Shown one piece after another: positions 1-6,597 of a stretch of DNA of 14,895 bases (its first letter is position 1; the number at the start of each line of letters is the position of its first letter). The position numbers were made by a program, and so were the translations under genes. This stretch comes from Bacteroidales bacterium. GTDB taxonomy: Bacteria > Bacteroidota > Bacteroidia > Bacteroidales > UBA932. The notes beneath the pieces are model-generated. The model was not told the DNA's origin. It saw only the letters and a program-made list of their open reading frames with translations, and did not search any database. The DNA lies in the NCBI GenBank assembly GCA_016295245.1, contig JAEDLO010000040.1:1-14895 (forward strand). Reading direction: 5' to 3'.

Positions 1-51
1 GCACTACAGATTCTGGCTCTGTCAGTGAGGGTTCGAGTCCTTCTATCTCAA
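1..51 (+). tRNA. tRNA-Gln (anticodon CTG), 5' end cut off by window edge
   Basis: The 3' part of a tRNA is visible. The anticodon stem ACAGA (7-11) pairs perfectly with TCTGT (19-23 region) around a seven-base loop carrying CTG, which reads the glutamine codon CAG. A five-base T stem (gaggg/ccttc, one G-T wobble) flanks the normal T loop TTCGAGT. The acceptor 3' strand is tatctca, followed by discriminator A at 51. CCA is not encoded, so it must be added after transcription. The acceptor 5' strand and most of the D arm lie left of the window. It is 19 bases from the next tRNA and probably shares its transcript. Confidence 0.88.
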
Positions 52-70
52 CAAATCTTTTAAGATTCAC

Positions 71-144
71 GGCGGGGTAGCTCAGCTGGCTAGAGCGTCG
101 GATTCATAATCCGGAGGTCGTGGGATCATGCCCCACTCCCGCTA
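71..144 (+). tRNA. tRNA-Met (anticodon CAT), probably elongator
   Basis: A complete cloverleaf can be drawn: acceptor GGCGGGG (71-77) with TCCCGCT (137-143), D stem GCTC/GAGC, anticodon stem tcgga/tccgg with loop TTCATAA, and T stem GTGGG/CCCAC. CCA is not encoded. The anticodon stem lacks the three G-C pairs of initiator tRNA, and position 1-72 is a G-U wobble rather than the initiator mismatch, so an elongator is favoured. A CAT anticodon could also belong to a lysidine-modified tRNA-Ile, which sequence alone does not exclude. The T loop reads ATCATGC, so the usual T54 and A58 are exchanged (see findings). Confidence 0.88.
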
Positions 145-176
145 CACAGGAAAAAGATATCTTTTCATATATTTAT

Positions 177-210
177 CCGACGCAGTACAAGCGGCGGTTT
201 TTTTTATTTT
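177..210 (+). terminator. Rho-independent terminator of the tRNA operon
   Basis: CCGACGC (177-183) pairs with GCGGCGG (191-197) in six of seven positions (one A-G mismatch), with a seven-base loop. Eight T residues (198-205), then A and four more T, follow directly. It lies 33 bases after the tRNA-Met and just before the antiporter gene, so it most likely ends the tRNA transcript. Confidence 0.65.
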
Positions 211-228
211 GTACGCGCTTTCTTTTAA

Positions 229-1509
229 ATGAACGAAAACAAGATCTCCGTATCTAAGGGACTGCTCTCCCTCAGTCCGCTGGCCGTATTTCTGGGCGTT
301 TACCTGATCAGCAGTCTGGCAGTCGGGGACTTTTATGCCATCCCGGTCTGCTCTGCTTTCCTCATCGCTTCCGTCTATTCGCTTTTTGTGCTCAAAGGGC
401 GCACGGTTGCTGAGCGAACAAAAATGTTTTCTTCCGGAGCTGGTGATCCTAATGTCCTGAAAATGATATGGATATTCATCCTTGCAGGTGCTTTCGCGGC
501 ACTTGCGAAGTCTATCGGATCGGTCGATGCAACGGTCGCTCTCACCCTTGCAATCCTCCCGGGGAAGCTGATTTTTGCCGGTCTATTCGTCGCGGCCTGC
601 TTTATTTCGATGTCTATTGGTACCAGTGTTGGAACCATTGTTGCGCTTATGCCTCTGGCTTCCGGCCTCGCTTCGGGCACTGGAGTTGACCTCGCCTTCG
701 CTGCCGGCATAGTAGTGGGCGGCGCCTTCTTCGGTGACAACCTTTCCTTCATCTCGGACACCACCATCGCCGCGACCAGCAGCCAGCGCTGCGCGATGAA
801 CGAAAAGTTCAAGGCGAACATACTCATCGTCGCCCCTGCCGCCCTCATCGTGACGGCTATCTATGTTTACAAGGGGCTGAGTATGGAGTTTGATGCCCCT
901 GTGTCGGACATTTCCTTCCTGAAAATCATCCCGTATCTGCTCGTGATAGTGATGGCGCTGAGCGGCATCGACGTCAATGTTGTGCTCACCGTCGCCATCG
1001 TATTTTGCTCAGTGATAGGCCTTTCAACGGGTGAACTCGACTGGGCCTCGCTGATGGGCTCGATGGGCGAAGGCATATCTGGGATGTCGGAGCTGATTAT
1101 TGCAACCCTGCTCGCAGGCGGCCTGCTTGCCGTCATCCGCGAGGCGGGCGGCCTTGATTTCATCATCGGGCTGCTCACGCGCAGTATCAGGGGCAGCCGC
1201 GGTGCCGAGTTCAGTATTGCCGGCCTCGTGGCCTTTGCCAACCTGTGCACGGCCAACAACACCATAGCCATCATCTCCGTGGGTGACATCTCGCGCGACA
1301 TCGCCAGCCGCTTCGGAGTGCCCGCACGCCGCGCCGCCTCGCTTCTGGACACCTTTTCCTGCCTTGTCCAGGGCTTGATCCCCTATGGAGCCCAGCTGCT
1401 GATGGCTTCAGGCATCGCGGGAGTGAGCGCCCTGAGCATCATCCCCAATCTCTATTATCCTTTCGCGCTCGGGCTCAGCGCCATTCTTGCCATCATCATA
1501 CGCAAATGA
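229..1509 (+). CDS. NhaC-family Na+/H+ antiporter
   Basis: This is a 426-residue, very hydrophobic inner-membrane protein with about ten or more membrane segments. It resembles the NhaC branch of the ion transporter superfamily, which exchanges external H+ for cytoplasmic Na+. Family hallmarks are SIGTSVGTIVALMP at about 129-142, the signature GGAFFGDNLSFISDTTIA at 164-181, a polar CTANNTIAI segment near 340-348, and FSCLVQGLIPYGAQL near 376-390. Length is normal for the Bacteroidales members. The start at 229 is chosen because it gives a typical polar N-terminus before the first membrane segment; the next ATG would remove that segment. It follows a terminator by only ~20 bases, so its promoter must overlap the T-run. 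TATTTTG at 205-211 is a weak candidate, one base short of consensus. The specific ion (Na+, or an organic substrate as in some NhaC paralogues) is inferred from the family. Confidence 0.9.
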   Translation: MNENKISVSKGLLSLSPLAVFLGVYLISSLAVGDFYAIPVCSAFLIASVYSLFVLKGRTVAERTKMFSSGAGDPNVLKMIWIFILAGAFAALAKSIGSVDATVALTLAILPGKLIFAGLFVAACFISMSIGTSVGTIVALMPLASGLASGTGVDLAFAAGIVVGGAFFGDNLSFISDTTIAATSSQRCAMNEKFKANILIVAPAALIVTAIYVYKGLSMEFDAPVSDISFLKIIPYLLVIVMALSGIDVNVVLTVAIVFCSVIGLSTGELDWASLMGSMGEGISGMSELIIATLLAGGLLAVIREAGGLDFIIGLLTRSIRGSRGAEFSIAGLVAFANLCTANNTIAIISVGDISRDIASRFGVPARRAASLLDTFSCLVQGLIPYGAQLLMASGIAGVSALSIIPNLYYPFALGLSAILAIIIRK

Positions 1510-1510
1510 T

Positions 1511-1518
1511 TATATTTG
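1511..1518 (+). promoter_or_regulatory. Bacteroidota -7 promoter element (TATATTTG)
   Basis: TATATTTG fits the TAnnTTTG -7 consensus of Bacteroidota sigma-ABfr promoters. It begins two bases after the antiporter stop codon and ends five bases before the ATG at 1524, so transcription would begin at or very near the start codon. No convincing -33 TTTG was found. Confidence 0.5.
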
Positions 1519-1523
1519 CAGCT

Positions 1524-2477
1524 ATGAAATATAAGATTCTACTCATTCTTGCCCTTTTGCTCGCCCTGCCTTCAACCGCACAGGAGCAATGGGCTGTCAT
1601 TGACGTGGCCAACTGCTACCTCAGAGCGCTGCCTGATTACGAGTCGGGTCTGGAGTCCCAGGCCCTGATGGGCACGGTGGTCAAAGTCGGCGAGGCGGAC
1701 CGCTATTGGCGCAAAGTGAGCACTCCGGACTACAAGGACGTCTGGACCAACGAGCTCGTGCTCGCCTATGTCGATGAGGCCGGACGTGACCGCTGGCTTG
1801 CCGCTCCGAAGTGGATATGCACGGCGCGTTATGCCATCCTCCGCCAGAATCCTTCCGACAGTGCCCTGCCGGTTTGCGACCTGACTATGGGCAATCTCCT
1901 CGAACGGCTTCCGGACCAGCCGGAGGGCGAATGGGTGCTCGCCGCAACCCCTTCAGGCAGAAAGGGCTACCTGCGCCGTACCGAGATCGAGGACTTCCGA
2001 CTCTGGGCCTCTACGCGCAAACCTTCGCGCGAGAGCATCGTCCGGACCGCCCTCCAGTTCAACGGCACGCCTTACCTTTGGGGCGGAATGGGCGTCAAGG
2101 GCTTCGACTGCAGCGGCTTCACCAAGTTTGTCTATCTGATGAACGGAATAGTGCTGCGCCGCAACGCCCGCGAGCAGATTGAAAGCGGCGAGGCGGTCCC
2201 GTACGACCTCGCCCTGATGGAGCCGGGAGACCTGATTTTCTTTGGCCGCAAGGCCTCCGATCCTTCGCGCAAGCCTTCCGTGACCCACGTCGCCATATAC
2301 ATCGGCGGCGGCCGCATCGTCCACTCCTCCCAGCTCGTGAGGGTCAACTCGCTGCTTCCGGGAGAGCCTGACTACTACCAGAAAGAAATAGTCGGCGTGC
2401 GCAGGATGCTGGGCAAGGCGGGGGAAGACCCGGGGATAGTCCCGATACTTCAGGATCCCTGGTATTTTGGGCAATAA
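1524..2477 (+). CDS. Exported NlpC/P60-family peptidoglycan hydrolase with N-terminal SH3-like domains
   Basis: The protein is 317 residues when started at the ATG at 1524; the in-frame ATG at 1506 lies before the -7 promoter element and would add six residues that spoil the signal peptide. Residues 1-20 form a signal peptide ending near PSTAQ. Two SH3b-like regions (about 23-85 and 95-155) are followed by a C40 cysteine peptidase domain at about 170-305. The catalytic Cys196 lies in FDCSGF, His255 in THVAIYIGGG, and His267 in IVHSS is the usual third residue. Characterised relatives cleave between gamma-D-Glu and the diamino acid of stem peptides in the periplasm, either remodelling the wall or recycling fragments. 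The gene ends at a probable terminator and may be read from its own promoter or with the antiporter 14 bases upstream. The family call is firm; the exact substrate is inferred. Confidence 0.92.
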   Translation: MKYKILLILALLLALPSTAQEQWAVIDVANCYLRALPDYESGLESQALMGTVVKVGEADRYWRKVSTPDYKDVWTNELVLAYVDEAGRDRWLAAPKWICTARYAILRQNPSDSALPVCDLTMGNLLERLPDQPEGEWVLAATPSGRKGYLRRTEIEDFRLWASTRKPSRESIVRTALQFNGTPYLWGGMGVKGFDCSGFTKFVYLMNGIVLRRNAREQIESGEAVPYDLALMEPGDLIFFGRKASDPSRKPSVTHVAIYIGGGRIVHSSQLVRVNSLLPGEPDYYQKEIVGVRRMLGKAGEDPGIVPILQDPWYFGQ

Positions 2478-2501
2478 TGCTATGAATTGCCACTCTTTTT
2501 T
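2470..2501 (+). terminator. Small Rho-independent terminator beginning in the NlpC/P60 stop codon
   Basis: GGCAAT (2470-2475) is a perfect inverted match to ATTGCC (2486-2491) with a ten-base loop. ACTC and six T (2496-2501) follow. The stem includes the first base of the TAA stop, and the T-run touches the promoter of the next gene. The stem is short and only half G+C, so it may be leaky. Confidence 0.5.
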
Positions 2502-2502
2502 G

Positions 2503-2510
2503 TATCTTTG
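2503..2510 (+). promoter_or_regulatory. Bacteroidota -7 promoter element (TATCTTTG)
   Basis: TATCTTTG matches the TAnnTTTG consensus. It is followed by 27 bases, mostly A+T, before the ATG at 2538, giving a leader of roughly 20 bases. It lies right behind a candidate terminator and is the best-placed promoter for the envelope gene run to its right. Confidence 0.65.
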
Positions 2511-2537
2511 CAACATTGTATAACAAACATCTTCATT

Positions 2538-2816
2538 ATGAACTTAAGAGACATCAAGAAAGACATCGAGTATGTTTTGAGCGCTTTCGTGGAGGATTGC
2601 TCAGTCGTTGCATCAGTAAACAGCAAGGTTGCCGAGAGTGCAGCCGGTGACCTGATGGAAGAGGCTATCGACCTCTACAATGAGCTTAGGGACAAGGTCA
2701 ATATAAAAGTTGAAGGCTCAAAGAAAGCTTACTACAACGACCTTCGCAAGGAGATTCTCACCAAGACCGACGCTCTTTACGAGAAGCTCAGTGCAGCAGT
2801 GAAGGCCTCGCTCTGA
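2538..2816 (+). CDS. Conserved-looking small helical protein of unknown function
   Basis: This encodes a 92-residue soluble protein beginning MNLRDIKKDIEYVLSAF. It is rich in Leu, Lys, Glu and Asp and predicted almost wholly alpha-helical, with no signal peptide, membrane segment or catalytic motif. I recall similar short proteins in other Bacteroidales, but no function is known to me. The ATG at 2538 is chosen because it follows the -7 element at 2503-2510 at normal distance; the in-frame ATG at 2487 lies upstream of that element and would encode an unrelated hydrophobic leader. The stop overlaps the next start (TGATG, 2814-2818), so translation of the carboxypeptidase gene is probably coupled to this one. 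It could be a cytoplasmic partner or regulator, but that is only position-based. Confidence 0.8.
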   Translation: MNLRDIKKDIEYVLSAFVEDCSVVASVNSKVAESAAGDLMEEAIDLYNELRDKVNIKVEGSKKAYYNDLRKEILTKTDALYEKLSAAVKASL

Positions 2817-4345
2817 TGGGTATCCGACAGATAAGCCTCATATCAGTCGCGCTTCTTCTTACGGGTTGGAGCGCGACTGCTGGTATTCCCCGCACCCGTG
2901 CCCAGCAGGAGATTGAAAAAATCGTAGAAACACCTGCCCTGAAGACCGGTGCGGTGGGCATCCTCGCCGTCCGTATGGACGGGGACACCATCGCCTGTCT
3001 GAGCCCCGGCGTGAGGCTGGTGCCGGCCTCCAACGTGAAGCTCATCACTACCGGCCTTGCCCTCAGGAGCCTTGGCTCCGACTTCCAGTTCGAGACCCGC
3101 CTTGCCTATAGCGGCAGCCTGGTTGACGGCGTGCTCGAAGGCGACCTGTACATCGTCGGCGGAGGCGACCCGACCACCGGCTCCAAGTCCGACAGCGCCC
3201 GTCCTCTCGACTCGATGTTCGAACTCTGGCGCGGCCTGCTTGAAGAGGCCGGCATACGCCGCATCGAAGGGCGCATCATCGGTGACCCTCGCTATTTTGA
3301 CTCCGTAATCAGCGACAACAGCGGCTGGACCTATGACGACCTCGGCACCTACTACGGCAACGGTCCGCTGGGGCTGAACTTCTTCAGCGGGGCGCAGAAC
3401 TTCTACGTCACCCCCGGCAGCTCGGTGGGCGCCCGTCCCTTCGTGACAGCCCGCTACCCCGACACCCCGTGGATGCGCTACACCAACAGCGCCAAGACCG
3501 GCAAAGAGCGCAGCGCCAACACTATGGCCTACATCAGCTCGCCCTTCGGCGCCAGGGCCCAGTTCATCGGCAGCTTCCCGATTGACCGCAAGGGCTACAC
3601 CCTCGAGTGCTCCAATGAATTCGGCGCCTACACCTGTGCGTATTATTTCTACAACCATCTGAAGTCCAAAGGCATAAGCTCGAAAGGTTACGCAGATGTC
3701 AGCCCTTCCGGGCACATCCGTACCGAGCTCGGCGAGTTTGCCTCCGAGGGCGCCCTTGCCCCTGCGCAGGCGGATCTTGTCCCTCTGGGATGCAGCCACA
3801 GTGCGCCGCTGCGCCACATCGTTTCCGATGTCAACCGCCACAGCGACAACTTCTACGCGGAGGCGCTCCTGAAGACCATCGGCGTGCGCTTCGAGGGAAG
3901 CAGCGAGTACGAGGTCTGCACCTCCCGCGAGCTCAAGATGCTCTCCTCTATGGGCCTGGATACCGCCGCAGGTTGCCAGCTTGTTGACGGCAGCGGCCTG
4001 TCGAGAAAAAACTATGTCTCTCCGGGGTTCTTCGTCAGTTTCCTCAAGGCGATGACCCGGGAGCCCGTGTTCGGGGACTACTTCGCCTCCCTGCCTACCC
4101 CCGGCTCAAAGGGTACCCTGGAGACTATGTTTCCCAACGCATCGCGCGAGTTTCGCGCCCGCCTGCACTTCAAGAGCGGCTCGATGAACGGCGTTCGCTG
4201 CTACAGCGGCTACATCGAAGCATCCGACGGCGACCCGTCTAAAACCATAGTGTTTTCGCTGATGATGAACAATCTCACCGCAAAAACCTGGGCTGTCACC
4301 CCGTTCATACAGAGCATTATTGAAACTCTGGCTTCTGAAAATTAA
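2816..4345 (+). CDS. dacB: D-alanyl-D-alanine carboxypeptidase/endopeptidase, PBP4 type (peptidase S13)
   Basis: The 509-residue exported protein has an N-terminal signal sequence (about 1-23, ending near SATAG). It carries all three penicillin-binding motifs of the S13 family: SxxK as S72-N-V-K75 in PASNVKLITT, SxN as S343-D-N345 in HSDNFYAEALL, and KSG as K453-S-G455 in LHFKSGSMNG. The long stretch between the first two motifs is the extra-domain insertion typical of PBP4/DacB. Such enzymes remove the terminal D-Ala of stem peptides and can cut D-Ala-meso-DAP cross-links in the periplasm. Length is close to the family norm. Its start codon overlaps the stop of the preceding small gene, so the two probably form one translational unit. 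With the NlpC/P60 gene just upstream it makes a small peptidoglycan-remodelling neighbourhood. Confidence 0.92.
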   Translation: MGIRQISLISVALLLTGWSATAGIPRTRAQQEIEKIVETPALKTGAVGILAVRMDGDTIACLSPGVRLVPASNVKLITTGLALRSLGSDFQFETRLAYSGSLVDGVLEGDLYIVGGGDPTTGSKSDSARPLDSMFELWRGLLEEAGIRRIEGRIIGDPRYFDSVISDNSGWTYDDLGTYYGNGPLGLNFFSGAQNFYVTPGSSVGARPFVTARYPDTPWMRYTNSAKTGKERSANTMAYISSPFGARAQFIGSFPIDRKGYTLECSNEFGAYTCAYYFYNHLKSKGISSKGYADVSPSGHIRTELGEFASEGALAPAQADLVPLGCSHSAPLRHIVSDVNRHSDNFYAEALLKTIGVRFEGSSEYEVCTSRELKMLSSMGLDTAAGCQLVDGSGLSRKNYVSPGFFVSFLKAMTREPVFGDYFASLPTPGSKGTLETMFPNASREFRARLHFKSGSMNGVRCYSGYIEASDGDPSKTIVFSLMMNNLTAKTWAVTPFIQSIIETLASEN

Positions 4346-4355
4346 GGATTATTGC

Positions 4356-4363
4356 TAAATTTG
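4356..4363 (+). promoter_or_regulatory. Bacteroidota -7 promoter element (TAAATTTG)
   Basis: TAAATTTG fits TAnnTTTG and occupies the 24-base gap between dacB and the next gene, six bases before the ATG at 4370. A TTCTG about 20 bases upstream is a weak -33 candidate. It could give the chaperone/LPS genes their own internal promoter with an almost leaderless transcript. Confidence 0.5.
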
Positions 4364-4369
4364 CCGGAT

Positions 4370-5224
4370 ATGCGGAAATTTGTCCTGTTCTTGTCGCTTC
4401 TGGTTCTCGCCTGCTCCTGCACGGCGATTTCCTCGCTTATCCACGATGACGAGGTCGTGGCCAAGGTAGGACGCTACAAGCTCTACCGCTCCGATCTCAG
4501 CCGCTATATCCCCGAGAGCGTCAGCCCGGAGGACAGCGCGCGGCTCGCTGCCAACTACATCAATACCTGGGCACAGGAATATCTCTATATGCAGGTTGCC
4601 GAGCAGCAACTCTCCAAGGCCGAAATGGACGTGACGGCAGAGCTTGAAGACTATCGCCACAGCCTCATCCGCTTCCGCTACGAGCAGAGATACATCAACG
4701 ACCGTCTCGACACCCTGATCACCGAAGAACAGCTCAACGAATACTACACGGCCCACCTCGACGAGTTCAAGCTCTCGAGACCGGTGCTCAAGGTCCGTTT
4801 TCTGAATATCCTTAAGGACTCCCCATACCTCGCCCAGATAGTGGATGCTATGTCCGTCGAAGAAGAGGGCAGGGTACCTGAGGCCGACACGCTTGGCGCG
4901 GCCTATGCCCTGAAGTATTACGACCGCAGCGAGACCTGGACCGACGCGGCGCAGCTTGCGCTGCTGTTCGGAGTGGACGCCTCCCGGATGCTCTCCGCCC
5001 TGAAGGACAATCTCATCATCATAGAGCCCGAGGACAGGGGAGACGTGATGGTGGCCTATGTGTGTGACATCCAGAGAGAAGGCACCGCACCGCTCGAATA
5101 CGTCGAAGACAGGATAAGGGACATCATAATATCCAACAGAAAGCACAAGCTTTTGAAAAGTTTGGAACAAGACTTGCTTACGGATGCCCTCGAACGCAAG
5201 AACTTTGTAATCTATCAGCAATGA
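4370..5224 (+). CDS. SurA/PpiD-like periplasmic chaperone lipoprotein with degenerate parvulin region
   Basis: The product is 284 residues from the ATG at 4370; a TTG start at 4352 would place the start before the -7 element. A lipoprotein signal is likely: a hydrophobic stretch ends in LVLACSC, with Cys15 or Cys17 as the lipidated residue. Residues 30-115 resemble the SurA N-terminal chaperone region (VVAKVGRYKLYRSDL, then helices). ITEEQLNEYYTAHLDEFKL near 120-138 is typical of the linker before a parvulin domain. The following ~100 residues are shorter than a parvulin domain and lack its RHIL and GG..G motifs, so isomerase activity is doubtful. A C-terminal helical segment (PLEYVEDRIRDIIISNRKHKLL) matches the SurA/PpiD closing helix. 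It overlaps surA by ATGA, so the two are probably co-translated and work together on outer-membrane protein precursors. The chaperone role is inferred from fold and context. Confidence 0.75.
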   Translation: MRKFVLFLSLLVLACSCTAISSLIHDDEVVAKVGRYKLYRSDLSRYIPESVSPEDSARLAANYINTWAQEYLYMQVAEQQLSKAEMDVTAELEDYRHSLIRFRYEQRYINDRLDTLITEEQLNEYYTAHLDEFKLSRPVLKVRFLNILKDSPYLAQIVDAMSVEEEGRVPEADTLGAAYALKYYDRSETWTDAAQLALLFGVDASRMLSALKDNLIIIEPEDRGDVMVAYVCDIQREGTAPLEYVEDRIRDIIISNRKHKLLKSLEQDLLTDALERKNFVIYQQ

Positions 5225-6597
5225 ACAATACAGCCAAAATTCTGATTTCTGCCGTCCTCACAGGACTTTGCACCATAGCTTCCGCCCAGAAGTACAGCGG
5301 AGTCATCGACAAGAGCGTCGCCGTAGTAGGCAACGAGATGATTACACTCTCCGAGGTGGAGAGCCAGGTCCAGATGCTCAAGGCACAGGGCCAGGCTTCC
5401 GACAAGAGCACGCGCTGCGAGATTCTGGAGCAGATGATGGAGTCGAAACTTTATCTGATGCAGGCAAGGATTGACTCCCTGACAATCAACAACGAGAACG
5501 TCAATTCCGAGCTCAACCAGAGACTCGACAATCTCCGCACCTACCTGGGTGGAGACGACAATGTCGCAGAATATTTCGGCAAGTCCATCACCACCCTCCG
5601 TCAGGAGTGGCGCGAGCAGCTCCAGGAGGTGAGCCTCACCCAGCAGGAGCAGCAGCAGATTGCCCAGAACATCCCCGAACTCACCCCTTACGACGTGAAG
5701 CAGTACCTGGACACCGTGGCAACCGAGAGCATCCCTATGGTGCCGACCAAATACCAGATGAGCCAGATTTGCGTCTATCCTGACCGCGAGGCCGCTGCAA
5801 TGGCCGTGAAGGAGACCCTCCTGGGCCTGCGCGAGAGAATTATCAAGGGCGAGAAGTTCTCCACCCTCGCGCGCCTCTACTCCGAGGATCCGGGTAGCGC
5901 AAGAAAGGGCGGCGAGTTGGGTATGGCCTCGAAGTCCATCTTCTGGCCGGCCTTCTCCGATGCCGCAATGGCCCTCAAGCCGGGCCTCATCTCGCAGATA
6001 GTCGAGACCCCGGACGGCTTCCACATCATCGAAGTTCTCGAGAAGAAGGGTGATATGTTCAACGCCCGCCACATCCTCATCAAGCCGAAATACACCATCG
6101 AAGACGAACAGAAGGCCTACAAGAGGCTCGACAGCATCCGCACGGCCGTGCTCGACTCCAGCATCACCTTCGAGCTTGCAGCGCGTTTCTATTCCGAGGA
6201 CCCTAAGACCCGCACCAACGGCGGCCAGATGGCAGATCCAAACACCGGCTCGGCGTATTTCGAGATCGACCAGCTCAAGCCTCAAGACTACGCGGCCATC
6301 TCCGATCTGCAGCCGGGCGAGATTTCTCAGCCTATCACCTCCCTGGACAACGAAGGCCGTGACGGAAACCTTGTCTACAAGATAGTCAGGCTGGACAAAG
6401 TGCTGCCTTCACACCCGGCTTCCTTCGAGAAAGACTACACTGACCTGCTCAGCATAGTTCAGCAGACCCGTCAGGTCCAGGCTCTGGACTCGTTCATCGA
6501 CGACAAGTTGAAGAGCACCTACATAGTCATCGACCCTCTTTTCGAAGACTGTGACTTCGCCCGAAAAGGATGGACAGGAAAAATCCGAAAAGACTGA
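5221..6597 (+). CDS. surA: SurA-type peptidyl-prolyl isomerase/chaperone with two parvulin domains
   Basis: The 458-residue periplasmic protein has a signal peptide (about 1-22, cleaved near IASAQ). A SurA N-terminal chaperone domain (about 25-170) begins with DKSVAVVGNEMITLSEVE. Two parvulin domains follow at about 177-280 and 279-390, each with the core pattern YSEDP....GGxxG/A (LYSEDPGSARKGGELG near 218; FYSEDPKTRTNGGQMAD near 322). SurA binds unfolded beta-barrel proteins between the Sec translocon and the BAM complex. The first domain has SQICV where active parvulins have RHIL, while the second has RHILI but lacks the closing GFHI histidine, so catalytic activity may be low. The start overlaps the upstream gene by ATGA and the end overlaps the OstA-like gene by 28 bases, showing a tight operon. 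Confidence 0.9.
   Translation: MNNTAKILISAVLTGLCTIASAQKYSGVIDKSVAVVGNEMITLSEVESQVQMLKAQGQASDKSTRCEILEQMMESKLYLMQARIDSLTINNENVNSELNQRLDNLRTYLGGDDNVAEYFGKSITTLRQEWREQLQEVSLTQQEQQQIAQNIPELTPYDVKQYLDTVATESIPMVPTKYQMSQICVYPDREAAAMAVKETLLGLRERIIKGEKFSTLARLYSEDPGSARKGGELGMASKSIFWPAFSDAAMALKPGLISQIVETPDGFHIIEVLEKKGDMFNARHILIKPKYTIEDEQKAYKRLDSIRTAVLDSSITFELAARFYSEDPKTRTNGGQMADPNTGSAYFEIDQLKPQDYAAISDLQPGEISQPITSLDNEGRDGNLVYKIVRLDKVLPSHPASFEKDYTDLLSIVQQTRQVQALDSFIDDKLKSTYIVIDPLFEDCDFARKGWTGKIRKD

Noticed and set aside
152..165. Perfect palindrome AAAAGATATCTTTT after the tRNA-Met
   Set aside because: It is A+T-rich and has no loop, so a hairpin would be weak. The G+C stem with T-run at 177-205 is a better terminator; a protein-binding role cannot be supported.
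2843..3841. 332-codon open frame on the minus strand inside dacB
   Set aside because: It is opposite a complete S13 enzyme with all three active-site motifs. High GC and codon bias create long antisense frames; it shows no recognisable domain.
5215..6285. 356-codon open frame on the minus strand opposite surA
   Set aside because: It is the antisense shadow of a well-supported gene, rich in His, Leu, Gly and Val in the pattern of reversed codons, with no domain.
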